The notes beneath the pieces were generated by a model. That model searched no databases. It was given only the letters and a program-made list of their open reading frames with translations, and was not told the DNA's origin. Of a stretch of 64,000 bases of DNA, positions 32,733 through 45,551 are shown in pieces (position 1 is the stretch's first letter; each line of letters begins with the position of its first letter). Position numbers and translations under genes: made by a program. This DNA is from Calliphora vicina (lineage: Eukaryota; Arthropoda; Insecta; Diptera; Calliphoridae): contig NC_088780.1 of assembly GCF_958450345.1 (NCBI RefSeq), forward strand, positions 131,516,226 to 131,580,225, written 5' to 3'.

Positions 32733-35255
32733 ATGACTACTGAATCGAATATTGATGGTAATGATGTATTGCGTATAATGATATCAACTGATAATCATTT
32801 AGGCTATGGAGAAAAGGATGCCGTGAGAGGTAAGAGTAGCACTTTAAAGAAAATTCAATCTGGAGTCATTGTCCTGTAACATGAGATCACTGTACTTTTT
32901 TTTACTAATTGAAAATTTAATAATTCTTTAATACTCACTTAATGTTGATAATGATGCAGGAGAAGACAGTTTTCTCGCTTTTGAAGAAATGTTGGAGTTA
33001 GCCGTCCGCGAGGACGTGGATTTTATTTTGCTGGGAGGTGATTTATTTCATGATGCAGTGCCCAGTCAAAATGCATTGCACAAGTAAGTTTCGCCTTTAA
33101 GGTACATTTGTATAGAGCATCATGTAACTTAATGCTTATTTGTAGATGTATGAAACTCTTAAGGATGTATACGTTTGGTGACCGACCAATTACCGTGGAG
33201 TTTTTAAGTGATGGGAGTCAAAATTTCCATAATGCCGTTAACGAAACGGTCAATTATGAAGACCCGAACTTAAATATTTCTATACCTGTATACTCTATAC
33301 ATGGAAATCATGATGATCCTAGTGTTTTTGGTGGCCTAAGTTCGTTAGATTTACTATCGACCACGGGCTTGGTGAACTATTTTGGCCGTTGGACGGATTT
33401 AACAAGAATTGATGTTGCTCCAGTTCTATTAAAGAAGGGAGACACTAAATTGGCCCTCTATGGTCTAAGCCATATACAAGATATGCGTTTGGCGCGTCTT
33501 TTCGAAAGCCGCAAAGTCCATATGCAAGTTCCAGAGGGTGGTGAAGGTGAATGGTTTCATTTAATGGTTTTACATCAGAATCGTGCAGACCGTGGTCCTA
33601 AAAACTACTTGCCCGAAGAAGCCCTGCCAGATTTCCTCAATTTAGTAATCTGGGGTCATGAACATGACTGTCGCATAGAGCCGGAGCATAATGTCAAACG
33701 TGATTTCTATGTTTGTCAACCGGGTTCGACCGTGCCCACTTCTTTGGCTGAGGGTGAATCTTTGCGCAAACATGTGGCAGTTTTGGAAATATATAAAGAC
33801 AAGTTTCAAATGAAACCCATACCACTTAAAACGGTACGACCTTTTGTATTTGAATCTGTCAATATAATGGATTTGGCTGCAGAGCTCCGATTAGATGAGG
33901 GTGATGCATCCAACAAGGTTCGGGCTATGGCTCAGGAGAAAGTGGAGGCCATGTTGGAAAGAGCTAAGGATTTACTAACAGGTCATCCAAAGCAACCGAC
34001 GCTGCCCTCAATTCGATTGCGTTTAGTATTCACGGACGAAGAACAAATGTTCAATGGAATACGTTTGGGGCAAATGTTTAATGAACGCGTTGCCAATCCT
34101 GGCGATATGATACTTTTTAAGAAATTAATAAAGAAGGAGAAAAAAGAAAAATCAAATTTTGATAAAGAGGAAATGAAAAATCAATTTAAGAAAATGGCAA
34201 GTTATTAAAAATCTTTTTTTTTCTCATCTTAGTAACAATTTTATTTCTACGTATGTCTGTGTTTAAGGAAGGAGAATCGGCTGCTCGTGTAGAGGATTTG
34301 GTGGAGCGTTATTTCAATGAGGTAGATGATAGCAAGGCTCTCAAAGTTCTATCCACAAAAGCATTAACCGAAATCTGTCATCAATTGGTTGATCGTAGAG
34401 ACAATAATGCTGCCGACAATTTAATCAGGTACATTCAACTATATCTAGATTAATCTAATGTGTTGATTATGGATGGAACCGAATTATGGATGGCAAACCG
34501 AACTTCAGTTGCGTTGCTAGAGGGCAACCACTAATTTCTGGTTGCCATTTGACAACAGAAAATTATGCTGCCATCTGTAATACAATTTAGGCAACTGACA
34601 ACGCAACTGAAGTTCGGCTGCCATCCATAATCGACCCATAATTATCTTTTAACTTATATATAACTATCTAAAATGTCTAGGTCATATAAAGTAAAAGCTG
34701 TTGAGTATTTAATGGATAAAATGCCGGCAGAAGATGAGCTGGACTCGCAATTGACACAATTTAAATTAAATGTAACATCTGATGACATTTTAGAAATGTT
34801 AAGTACTACGCATATAAATACTGCTACTAAGACATCCTCCATTATTTCGGGTAATTCCAATTATAACAATGATGATGATGAAAGCTCCGATGAAGATGAT
34901 GAGGAAATCCCTGTTAAACAGACTCGTTCATCGGCATCTGCTGCTACCTCTAGAGGTGGTCGTGCCAGAGGAAGGGGAGCTAGAGCTGCACCCCCTAAAA
35001 CTACAGCTTCGAATAATGCGAATACATCGCGATCTCCAGCTGGACGATCTAATAATAAACATATTATGCCGGCGTTGGAAACTTCACGCGCCACAGTAAG
35101 TTGTACAAAAGTCATGTGAACAGGATTGGGTTATTAATATTTTATAAACTCTTTTTTAGCGCTCTTCTCCCCGTAAGCAGGCAACATTATTCAATATGGT
35201 GGGTTCCAGATCTAAGCAAAAAATTTATGAAGTTTCTGATTCCGATTCTGATTAA
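32733..35255 (+). CDS. mre11: Mre11 double-strand-break repair nuclease, six exons
   Basis: Mre11 is the nuclease of the MRN (Mre11-Rad50-Nbs) complex, acting in nuclear break repair and telomere protection. Exons are 32733-32829, 32960-33083, 33146-34196, 34268-34428, 34681-35095 and 35160-35255, giving about 647 residues (D. melanogaster about 620). The phosphoesterase motifs are intact: STDNHLG (D20, H22), GGDLFH (D60), GNHDD (N128, H129), VLHQNR and WGHEHD. The capping/DNA-binding region ends RVEDLVERYF. The tail has an acidic stretch, an RGG-like patch (SRGGRARGRGARA) and terminal SDSDSD. I chose the ATG at 32733 because the family begins about 15-20 residues before the first motif; an in-frame upstream ATG at 32466 would add 89 unlikely residues. 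Intron 3 appears to use a GC donor. Intron 4 carries a MITE. AATAAA is at about 35315. Confidence 0.95.
34465..34632. mobile_element. MITE within mre11 intron 4
   Basis: ATTATGGATGGCAAACCGAA (continuing CTTCAGTTGCGTTG) on the left is mirrored on the right by CAACGCAACTGAAGTTCGG and CCATCCATAAT. A second GATTATGGATGG just outside the left arm suggests a duplicated end. It accounts for most of this 252-nt intron, while the other introns of the gene are 62-130 nt. Confidence 0.75.
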
Positions 35256-35422
35256 ATTTGTCTATCAGATTGCATATGTTTGATTCATACTTATAAGAAC
35301 TATTTTTTACACGAAATAAAAAAGTATTCCAACGAGATTTTTTTCTCGAATTTTAACATATACATTTTTAAAATTAACGCTAATTATTGAGTACATTTCC
35401 AGTTGATTGAATACGAAGTATT

Positions 35423-35981
35423 GTTCCAATAAACCAAATTATAATATAACAATATCATCTAAGTGATATAAACTATAATATATGATATCGGAATTCTCGT
35501 ATCATAAACGATAGAATTTACGAACTAAATTGCACCTTATGATTTCGTTTTTCCATGAAATTATGATATTGTATTCATAATTAAACAAATTTTGGTAAAA
35601 TCGCCATGCTACAGATTTTATTCTGAATGCTAATTAAATTTTTTTCTGTTTTACTACAAAACCTGAAAAGAAAATATAACAAATCTCATTCATATCACAT
35701 GTGCATATTTTGTTGCAAATATTTGAAAGCTTTAAAACATGAAAAAAGGTTAGCTAGTTTATTACCCACAATTTAAATGATTTAATATTCATTTAGTTTT
35801 CATTTTTCGTATGATTGAAAATTTTTAATTTAAATTATTTTTCTGTTTGTAATTTTTTTGTGGTTTATTTATTTTATTAGAAGCAAAACGTTTGAAAACG
35901 ATATTATGATAATATGGTTTCTATAATAAAATATGATGTTATACATACATAGCTATCATATCGTTCTCTGGTTTATTGGAA
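35423..35981. mobile_element. MITE-like element, TTCCAATAAACCA ends
   Basis: TTCCAATAAACCA at the left is mirrored exactly by TGGTTTATTGGAA at the right, 559 bp apart. Inside, ATGATAT-type motifs recur near both ends. There is no open frame. Confidence 0.55.
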
Positions 35982-36252
35982 TTCTTCTACAATTTTGTTT
36001 TTTTTTTTCCAAATTTTTCTTTAAAAATAATTTAGTTATACAACAGTACTCCTCTTTTAAATTTAATAATTATATAAGGTTTGTGGTATTTACTATGTAA
36101 TATGTTTATGAAAATATTTTTTTTTTAAATTGGAATTCTAACATATGTAGCAAGCAACATTTAAATACTTTGATTTAATTTAATTAAAAATTCAATAAAA
36201 CTCTCAAATTAAAGGTAAATAAGATAAATATATTTTTGATTTTTTGTAATTA

Positions 36253-36537
36253 CAGTGCACTCGCAATAATATGAACTAATTAAAACCAGGCCAGTTCACT
36301 TTTGCAAGATTGTTCATATTTGCGAATTCCATCTAATTGCCATCTACAGCAAGGAAAATTCCCAAATTCTTAATAATTAGCTGTTAGAATTTAGCCACTA
36401 CCATGTTGATTTAGATTTCAACTCTGTGTAGATATATAAAATACGTTAAAAAACAAAAAATAAGCTGTTCATATTTTAAAGCTTTTTTTGAGTAGCCAAT
36501 GGAAGTAAAAAGTGTTCATATTATCGCGAGTGCACTG
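36253..36537. mobile_element. Tc1/mariner-type MITE with TA flanks
   Basis: It begins CAGTGCACTCGCAATAATAT and ends ATATTATCGCGAGTGCACTG. The arms match over about 24 bp with one mismatch, and TA flanks both ends (36251-36252, 36538-36539). It is 285 bp and non-coding. Confidence 0.82.
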
Positions 36538-37705
36538 TATTTGAACTTTATTTTTTTTATATAATTTGAAAGTAAATTTTTAATTTGGAATTGTATGATA
36601 TTGTATCACTGAAAAAGTAAGTAAAATTTCGTCTAACTTACAAAAAAGAAAATATATATGAATTTGGCTTCCCATATTCTAATTCCAATATTTATTCTAA
36701 CTTAGCAGGGTAGAAAATGCATTCCAATTAGCCAATTGTCTAAAAAATTAATTTTCAGTGATATTCTTTGTATTATTACAGAGTAATTATAATAAATTAA
36801 CTTAAGCCAAATTTAAACTTTGAATTTTATTTTTAAATACTTTTTCATAAATACAAATTAGGGTGCCATATTAGGAAGATTGTTACGTTTTACCTTATAA
36901 AAACGTTGGCTTATTTTCTTTAAATAAACCGGATTCTTTTAAATTGCAATAAAGCGCCATATTTATAACGAGTCTTTATTCATAATCACTCAGTGTTATA
37001 CAAATCGTCACAATGCAAAATAACGTAACATCACTTTTCATAACTTTATAGGAGAAGCAAAAAACGATATAAAATGAAAACTACTTGAGATATTGAAACA
37101 AAATTTTCCAATCTGACTTACAATGAAACTAGAAATATATTTTATAAAAAAAAATGTTTAAAGTACACTTTAACCCTCCGTTAGTCGCAATCATTTTCAA
37201 TAGAGACTAGTCTCAATGTATCAAATTGATATCAATAAAAAAGGCGCGTTCGAAAATAATCTCTTCACTTTTTATTTCGAAAACATAAAAACAATATTAA
37301 ATGCAATGTATTTAAAAGAGTAATACAAAAAAATTGCAGCAAAAATATTATTTTATCAAAAAATAGCTTAAAATTTAGGGTGTTTAAAAAAATTTATAAT
37401 AAAAAAATGTTTGCCTGTATTTATTTGCACTTTTGATTTTGACTAAATCACACGATTCACAATAAATTAACTGGTGATCTTTACATCTTGTTTTTTCGTT
37501 TTTTGAGCGAAATTTTTTTTACAGAATCTTGGATAGTTTACAATACTATTTTATATACTATTAATTATATTCAAAACCTGTTTCTACTTTATAATTCTAT
37601 AATATTTGTTTTTTCAAATTCGGGCAAATTTTTACCGAATATTGGTATTAAGTAAATTTTTAGCCTAATCCGAAACCGAATATTCGGCCGAAGTTTACTG
37701 GTTAT

Positions 37706-38062
37706 CAGGCCTGTTATACATATTCTTCGGAATGGTTTCAATTCCTTAGTTTTTATTCCGATCGCTTTCGTTTTAGGTTCTTCAGATTCCGTGTGATTTA
37801 TTAATTCCAAAAATATTTAATAATTCTGTATTTCTGATTTTAATTTAACAGCGTTTTTTATATTAAAACAAAAGTAAAGTTTTTGGTACAGAAATTGATT
37901 CAAAATATTATAAAAACAAATAATTACAAAGAAATATCAATTCCACTTTGAAAACTGAAAGTGGTTTCATTCCGAAAGAAATTTTCGTTTTACTATTTCT
38001 GAAGAAGCGAAATACGGAATTAATTGCCCTTTCTGTCGGAATGCAATTCTGTGAGAGGCCTG
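37706..38062. mobile_element. MITE of the CAGGCCTGTCACA family, copy 2
   Basis: This 357-bp copy runs from CAGGCCTGTTATACATAT to TTCTGTGAGAGGCCTG. It is collinear with the copy at 54772-55129 over its whole length, including GGAATGGTTTCAATTCC, TAGGTTCTTCAGATTCCGTG and AAAGTGGTTTCATTCCGAAA. The short frames in it are incidental. Confidence 0.85.
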
Positions 38063-38150
38063 TATATATTAACTTAATGTTATACTGTCTGTTTACATAA
38101 TTTTTGAATGAAAACTGTCAGTTTAAAATTAGGGTATATATTATACATTA

Positions 38151-38605
38151 GGTGGGTTCGCGTACTTTTCAGTAAAAAATATCCAGTAACTTTATTTTAG
38201 AGAGTAAAAATAATTTACTCTCAATCTGAAAAATAACCAAAAAAAAGTACGCGAACAACAATTTGTAAAAATAAATTGTATTTTATTATAAATCAATTTA
38301 AAACGTTTGTTTTATGTTATTTTACTTCTTTTCTTTGCAAGTCTTGTAAATTGTGTTAATTTTTAACTTTTTTGTTTTGTTTACATTTGCAACCATATGT
38401 TTTAAACATATTTTTTATGTTGATATTTTTTACTGGACAAAAATGTCCAGTAATAAATATCATGTGTTCTCTGTCTACGAACTGTCACTTTTAACACTTT
38501 CTTGCTCTCTCGTTACAAGTTTTTAAAAGTAAACGAACGGAATCCCGTAACTTCCAGTGATAATTTGTACAAATTATTACAAATTATCAAGTACGCGAAC
38601 ACAAC
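38151..38605. mobile_element. Tc1/mariner-type MITE with GTTCGCGTAC ends, copy A
   Basis: It runs from GGTGGGTTCGCGTAC to GTACGCGAACACAAC with TA on both sides (38149-38150, 38606-38607), 455 bp. It has an internal hairpin around ACTGGACAAAAATGTCCAGT and shares nearly all of its sequence, inverted, with 47658-48076. Confidence 0.85.
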
Positions 38606-38892
38606 TATTGTGATAATGGGGGTAAAAAGTATAAAATTATAGGATTATATTGAAAATAAGAAGAATTATTTATTTGACACTAACATTCATTTTTAATGAA
38701 GATATTTCATTGCTGCAAATTATTAATTTATTTTTAATGGCACTAATCTCAAGGTTAACTCCAAAAATGGAAATTTGAAAAATCGAATAAAATCAGTAAA
38801 ACTAGTAAAGGTATTTAGAGCCAACAATACTGCAGAGAATTAATAAGTACTTTTTCAAATTTAAAATATTACCTAAAAGGTTAAGTCGTCAT

Positions 38893-39741
38893 CAGAGACC
38901 TGCACGGGCCGTTTCGGTTGCAAACCGGCTAATCTTAGTCGCAGAAGATTTTCAACCGCCGCCGCCACTGAAAAATGATCGAGCACAATTTTATTTATTT
39001 TATTCATCACATTAAAAAACATGTAGTAAAAAATGTAGCTAAATGTCATCACGATTGCTATATAAGTTATAATTTAATGAGTGTTCCAACGATATTCCGG
39101 TAGATTTGTATGAGGGCTAGTTGAAATCATGCACCAATTTCCACCATTTTCTATAGGCTCCGTCTTTGGGTGAAAAAATCCATATGTGCCATATAATCAT
39201 AATGATTTCCACATTTACAAGGTTTATTACGTTACAAAGATTTATTTATTAAAATATTTGAGAGATTTTATAGTCTTAATTTGAATTTCAAAAGAAGATA
39301 AAGTAGCTAAGAAGCTAAGACCGTAATGATCTTATCCTTACAAATACTACGTTTATACGCACGACTTATTCTCAAATAAAAATATTACAATTAGAAAAAT
39401 TTGCCGCATAAACAGTGAATTCATTTTTTTATTTGCTAATAGCTAACTCATGAAAATAATTCCTGATTACCATATGTTTTATGGTTTTTAGTTTAGTAAG
39501 ATGTTTTTTAAATATTTCATTGCATTTTTGCATTAATTTTATTGCAAGACAAACAAGAAATTTGGATTCTTTAATTTTTGCATTCAGTTACTTGCATGTG
39601 TAAACGCCAGGTTATAATTTTTATTTGCGAATATGCTACGTATAAACGTAGTAAGTAATGTTGTGTATTTTCAGCCGCCGCCGATTATTTTTTATGTAAG
39701 TTGCCGCCGGCGCTGATTAAATTGCTCGGCGCAGGTCTCTG
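38893..39741. mobile_element. hAT-type non-autonomous element, CAGAGACCTG ends, 849 bp
   Basis: The left end CAGAGACCTGCACGGG and right end CTCGGCGCAGGTCTCTG are inverted repeats. The flanking octamers GTCGTCAT (38885-38892) and ATCGTCAT (39742-39749) match at seven of eight bases. GCCGCCGCC motifs lie just inside both ends, as in the short relative at 30243-30423. It ends 142 bp before the ALiX start codon. Confidence 0.85.
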
Positions 39742-39883
39742 ATCGTCATTGTTTGTAGACTATTGAAAAAAGAACTGGATTTTCCTCTGCATACGAAAAA
39801 AAAGTATTAAGTGAAGTTTAAAAGCAGTTGTCGTTGAAGAAAACATAGTTATTGCGTAAATTACAAGAACATCTTAAGAAATC

Positions 39884-42800
39884 ATGTCTAAATTATTGGG
39901 TGTGCCACTCAAGAAACCCTCAGAAGTTGATGTGGAGAAGCCACTGAACAATCTTATCCAGAGTACATATAGCGGTGCTTCTGCGGAGGCTAAAGAAACC
40001 TATAAAACTGCAGTTCAACAATTTGCTCGACAACGCAATTCATCGATATGGAAATTCTTTGAAAAATACGAATCTTCATTGGAAATAGTTTATGCGTAAG
40101 TAAATGATTTGTCCAAAGAAAAATAGAATAATATGAAAAATAGTTACCAAAACACGAAATGACTCATGCATTTAATTTGCTCTAAACATGACGTCGTTAC
40201 AATAATTGATTGGGAAACAAATACAATTGTTACGCTCTTAATCATTGTACCTATTAAAATAAAGTATTATCTTTTTTTTTTTTGTCAGTTTTATTTATAA
40301 TGTTTACTTTGATGCTATCTGCGTTATCTTTTATTTGCTATAGCTACTATGATCAGATTTGTATGTTGGAGACAAAAATACCGGTCAACGAACTCCAAAT
40401 ACCCTTCAAGTGGAAGGATGCTTTCGATAAGGGCACAATATTTGGTGGCAGAATAAGTTTGAGTAAGTATTGTTAATATAATGATAATGGCACAAATGTT
40501 TAATTATTTTGATTTTTGTTACAAACAGCCCATACTTCATTGTTGTACGAGAAAGTTTGTGTACTTTTCAACATCGCTGCTCTTCAAAGTCATGTTGCTG
40601 CCACTCAGTCTCTGGATAGTGATGAGGGTCTTAAGTTAGCCTTAAAACTTTTACAACAAAGTGCTGGTATTTTCCAGTATTTGAAAGGTGCTGTGCCAGC
40701 CGCTGTTCCATCCGAGCCAACACCTGATCTAAATCAAGATACTTTAACCTGTTTGCAGGCTTTGATGATTTCTCAGGCCCAGGAAGTTTTCATAATGAAG
40801 GCAATTAAGGGTAAGTGTGGGTGAAAAATCTTTCCTAAGATCAAAATTAACTTTTGGAAATATTTTTCTTTATTACTTTCTTTTTAGACAACATGAAAGA
40901 AAATATCATTGCAAAGCTATGCTGTCAATGTGAAGAATTCTATGCTGACGTATTGAGGGCCATGCAAAAGGATTCGGTACGTTCCTTATGGGAAAAAGAA
41001 TGGATTCCCACTATTGCTGGCAAACAGGCTGGTTTCCATGCTTTGACACAACTCTACCAGAGTTTAGCTTGCCGAGCTGCTAAGAAAATTGGTGAGGAAA
41101 TTGCACGTTTACGAAATGCGGTTGATCTCTTTAAAGCAGCCCAATCTAGATCCGGCAATCCCACCTATATGGATGAATACTTTAATAAGGCTAAGCGTAA
41201 TTTGGCTGAATCGACGAAAGACAATGATTTAATTTACAATGAAATGATACCAGATATTAGTGCAGTGCCTTCGCCTGGAAAGGCTCAGCTGGCAAAACCT
41301 TTACCCATAGCCAAGCCAATGTCTAAAGATTTCGATGACATATTTAAGGAATTGGTACCAGTTGAATTGCATCGTGCATTGCAGGCTTCTGACATGCGCA
41401 AGAACGAAATTGTTAACGTGGAAATAATGAAATTACGTGAAGCCACACAGACTTTGAATGGTGTATTAGCAAGTCTTAATTTGCCAGCTGCCGTTGAGAC
41501 CACCGATGGTGGTTCTGGTTTGCCACCTTCGTTAATTGAAAAAGCCAACGAAGTTCGCCAGAAAGGTGGCATTGAAAGTATTCATACCCATTTGAAGGAA
41601 TTGCCCGAATTACTGAATCGCAATCGTGAAATTTTGGATGAAACCGAAAGAATCTTAGATGAAGAGCGTGATTCGGACAACCAATTGCGCTCACAATTCA
41701 AAGAGAGATGGACACGTATCTCTTCCGATAAACTTACCGAAATGTTTCGCACTAATGCCAAAAAGTATCGCGAAGTTATTAATAATGCTATAGCTGCTGA
41801 TAAAATTGTACGCGAGAAATTTGAGAAGAATCAAAAAGGCATTGAACTCTTGTCATTGCCCATCGAACAATTACAACAATCCATGCCCGCAGCTGGCGGC
41901 TCTGTAGATCCCAACTGTGTTAGTGTACAAAAGCTGAAAAATCTAATGGAAGCTGTCGAAACCATAAAGGCCGAACGTGATGCCATAGAATCTGAATTGA
42001 AATCAGCTACCTTCAATATGAAAGATGAATTCTTGGAAGCTTTACGCAAAGATGGTGCTATTGATGAAGCAGCACTATCTCTGAAACGCATTGGTGAAAC
42101 TTTAAATCCCTTGCAGGGACAAGTAAAGGAGAGTGTTGAGCGTCAACAGACTTTGGTCACGGACATACAAGTAGCACATAGCGAATTTGTTGCTGAGACC
42201 GGGTCAAGTGGCAATTCTCGCGATACTTTGTGTCAAGAATTGGCCACTGCCTATGACAGTTTCATAGAACTATTGGGAAATCTCAAGGAGGGCACTAAAT
42301 TCTATAATGATTTGACCGAATTATTGGTGGTGTTCCAAAATAAAATATCTGATTTCTGTTTTGCTCGCAAAACTGAAAAGGAGGAATTACTCAAAGATTT
42401 AACAACCGAGTCAAGTCGCCAGGCACCAGGTCCAACACCTACATTACCATCTCATTATTCCTCGACATCGGGCAGTGGAAGTGGTATGTTGAAAACATAA
42501 GCTCACCTAACACCATCTCAAAAATACAATTATTCTTGTAAAAAAATGTATTAAACATTTTTTATTTTATACTTTAGATATATCATCGGCAACAGCATCG
42601 TCTCCTGCTGTACCAACTGCTGCTGCAACTGGTAGTGTACCCTATCCACAAGCTGTTCAAGGAATGCCTATGCCTTATGGTGCTGGACCTAATGTTCCTT
42701 ATCCTTCGTATGTACCACCACCAATGCCACAAAGTTTTAATCCGTATGCTACATTGCCATATCCAGGAAGTAAGTGTTAATTTCTGAAACAAACTAATGT

Positions 42801-42962
42801 TGCTATTTACAAACTTTAATTAACAAATTTAATTCTCTCTTAGATGCCTATCAGTATGCCGGCTTTCCACAAGGTCCACCACCTGGACATTATGGCACTT
42901 ACCCCGGAAGTTATGCTCATCAACAGGGAGGTTATCCCAATCAAAAACCACCAGGCTGGTAG
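39884..42962 (+). CDS. ALiX: ALIX, ESCRT-associated Bro1-domain protein, six exons
   Basis: ALIX (PDCD6IP) links ESCRT-I and ESCRT-III in endosomal sorting, cytokinetic abscission and membrane repair, acting in the cytosol and at membranes. Exons are 39884-40095, 40344-40462, 40529-40810, 40888-42483, 42578-42769 and 42844-42962. All introns are GT-AG and the sum is 2520 nt, about 839 residues, close to the family norm. The order is a Bro1 domain (about 1-360; SKLLGVPLKK start, PFKWKDAF, LLYEKVCVLFNIAALQS), a coiled V domain (about 365-700) and a Pro/Tyr/Gly-rich tail (YPSYVPPPMP, FPQGPPPGHYG, QKPPGW). The gene converges with the HSPBAP1-like gene, 465 bp between stops. Confidence 0.95.
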
Positions 42963-43427
42963 ACGAGAAAAGGCATTTTTAATCACAACAATTTATTATA
43001 AAGCAAATAATTAACCATTAATATTTTAATTTAAATATTTAATTTTTTTTTATTTTATTAAGTTCATTAATTTTTCTATTTTTTTTTTGGTTTTAATTCA
43101 ATTAATGAATTTTAGTACATATATTTCAGAGTTTAGAGCAAAATTAAATTCAAAATTTTATACACAAGATATTTCGTAATTATTAAAACATTCATGTTGT
43201 TGGTGTTTTTATTTATTATAAATATTATTGCATAAAAGTATGAAAATGTTTTTAAAACAAGTGAACACACATTTCAAAAATATTTTAGTGATTTGTTCCA
43301 AGTATTGTGGATTTTATAGAGTAAACATTAAATATACCAATAAATAAAGAAAATATTGTTAAACAAAAAACTTCATGTTATTTTTAATTTCAAAATTGTT
43401 TTATGTTTGAAACGTATTATGAAGGCA

Positions 43428-44758
43428 TTACAAATTTTCCTGTTTGTAGCGTTTAAAAAATTCCTTCTTTATAGCTTCTACTATATGTGGGCTACAAATA
43501 CTATTAATTAGAATCTCTTCCAGAAATCCCAAAGAACATTCTTTAGAATTCATTTCAGCATCAGCACTGTAACGCAAACTATTTGTTTTTAATAAATTCT
43601 CCAACTCTTTACTGGTTATTGAGGAAACATTTATACAATTTGTACACTCTTTTAACAACTGATCCACATTACTTTTACTTATATAATGATAGTCATATAA
43701 AGTTGTTTCTTTTTTGGCAGTTAAGTTATTTTCCGATGATTTTTCTAGGAGATATTTTAAAATTTTAAATAATTCATTACTCGATGAACCGGTCATAAGC
43801 TGAAAAAATTAATTAATACTATAATAAGAATTATTCTCTCAATGCTAATTAGACCTAACCAATTTACCTGATTTGGATTCATTACATATTTTCTGGTAGT
43901 TGGCGAACAGTCCTTTATAAAGTTTTCAATTAAATATTTAACAATACATTCCTCTATTTGTTGCTCCAAATCACATTCTAATGGAATCCAGGCATTAACA
44001 CTTAGAGATATATCTAAAGCTTCTACGTAATGCCACCAATGTTTGGGGACAATTAAAACATCATTTGGTTCGAGTATTACGTGATGTGCTAGACCTTTAT
44101 ATTTTTCCACAAATGCATTTACATCGAGAAAAGGTGAATATAAATTTTCTTTACAGTATATGCTAGATTCTTCATATGGTATGCGGGTGGTAGTTAGCGG
44201 AGTGTTAGGAGGGAATAGTAGCCATGATTTCCTACAAAAATAAATTGGACTAGCGTTGGAATGCGACGTTTACATTAGATTTAAATAAACTTACTTTCCA
44301 AAAGCTTGCACAACTATATTACAGCCATAACTATCATAATGACACGGTGTATTTGCACCACTAGAACTCAACCACAAAGTGGCATCATCAGCCGCCTGTG
44401 GAAAGCCAAACGCAGAGAAGTCTATTCCATTTGTACAGTTACCCGGTAATTCATGTATACGTTTATAATTCAATGCGGACCAATAGTCACAATCTTTGTT
44501 ATGTTCTTTTAAAAACTGCTCTCCCGTCATTAGTATCTTTTGCCTCTTTCGTTCCCATTGTGGTTCCCATGAATCTCTTTTTGATATTCTTTCAAAAATT
44601 GCACCCGAAGAATTCGATACATCAAACGTTTTACACCATCCAGCTAGGCCATCTTGAAGACAAGACCAATTAAGATTAAATTGTTTTAAAACAATAGGTT
44701 CTCTTGTATTTAATATAATTTCCCTTAGTTTCAAAGGATTTATATCGAAATTACTCAT
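43428..44758 (-). CDS. HSPBAP1: HSPBAP1-like JmjC-domain dioxygenase, three exons
   Basis: This is an orthologue-like match to HSPB1-associated protein 1, a JmjC protein of the FIH/cupin class whose substrate is not established. Minus-strand exons are 44758-44295, 44231-43868 and 43799-43428, making 1200 nt, about 399 residues. The iron-binding His-x-Asp is HYD (H140, D142) in CHYDSYGCN, and the distal His is H222 in PKHWWHYVEA. The cofactor region shows KKSWLLFPP and TRIPYEESS. The catalytic residues are therefore kept, suggesting an active 2-oxoglutarate oxygenase. The C-terminal 120 residues are helical and poorly conserved. The protein is shorter than the human one (about 488). Confidence 0.9.
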
Positions 44759-45551
44759 ATTGTTGGAGGAAAACTTTTAGCAAAACAAATAACGAAAAAT
44801 GTAAACAAAAGTCAGCTGTTGGGAGGGAAACTAACTCTCCACAAAAAGTTAATGCTCTCCAAAAAAGGAAACCAAATGTAAAAATGTCAGTTTACCGTTA
44901 GCTTTTATAAATTTTGTGCAAATTTGTTCTCGGTCCGAGTTAATTTATTTAAATTATGTTAAAATTAAACGTTTCATTATGAAAATATCACAAAGAGTTA
45001 GTAAAAACTTTTTATTATTTGGGAAAAATTAAAGTTTGCTAAAAATTTAATTAATAAAACAAGAAGTTTCAGTGTTTGCAAGAATAATATTAATGGTGGC
45101 CGGCATGTACAATATTTGGCAGTGTGTGTGTTTATGCTTATAAATGAAGTGAAATTGCGTAAAAATCTTCAACAATCTGTTAGTTAAAATAAATTTTATT
45201 GTAAATTGCCTTAATATTTGGTAATTTTAAGTGATAATTACACACAAGATAAATTGAAAAGTAACAACCAAACGTACATACATCTGGAATCATAAAAAAA
45301 GTGTACAACAACAATAATAGTCTCCAAAATCCAGAGATGTGATGTTCTACATAAAAGCAGAGATGTTCTACATATCATTTATTTCCCGTTACTATTTGAA
45401 CGTGTGCATTTATTTGAGTAATTCTTTCATAGGATTATTTTGGATACTTCTCAATAATGATAATTTAAACTTCATAAGTAACGGAAAATATACTCATAGG
45501 AAAATTATATTTAAAGGGAATTGAAATTGTAAGTATATTTGTATTAATTAA
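44759..45551. other. intergenic, no gene recognised
   Basis: This contains the promoter side of the HSPBAP1-like gene. The small frame at 45339-45524 shows no recognisable feature. Confidence 0.4.

Noticed and set aside
34201..34232. GT-AG intron of 32 nt in mre11
   Set aside because: It is too short for splicing in flies and inserts MAITILFLRMSVF, which does not resemble the family; the GC-AG alternative fits better.
34861..35115. Minus-strand and alternative plus frames in the mre11 tail
   Set aside because: They are shadows of the low-complexity acidic/RGG coding sequence.
37589..37810. 73-residue frame starting MELINHTESEE and the similar frame at 18579-18761
   Set aside because: Both fall in copies of the CAGGCCTG MITE family and the frame is not kept in the third copy.
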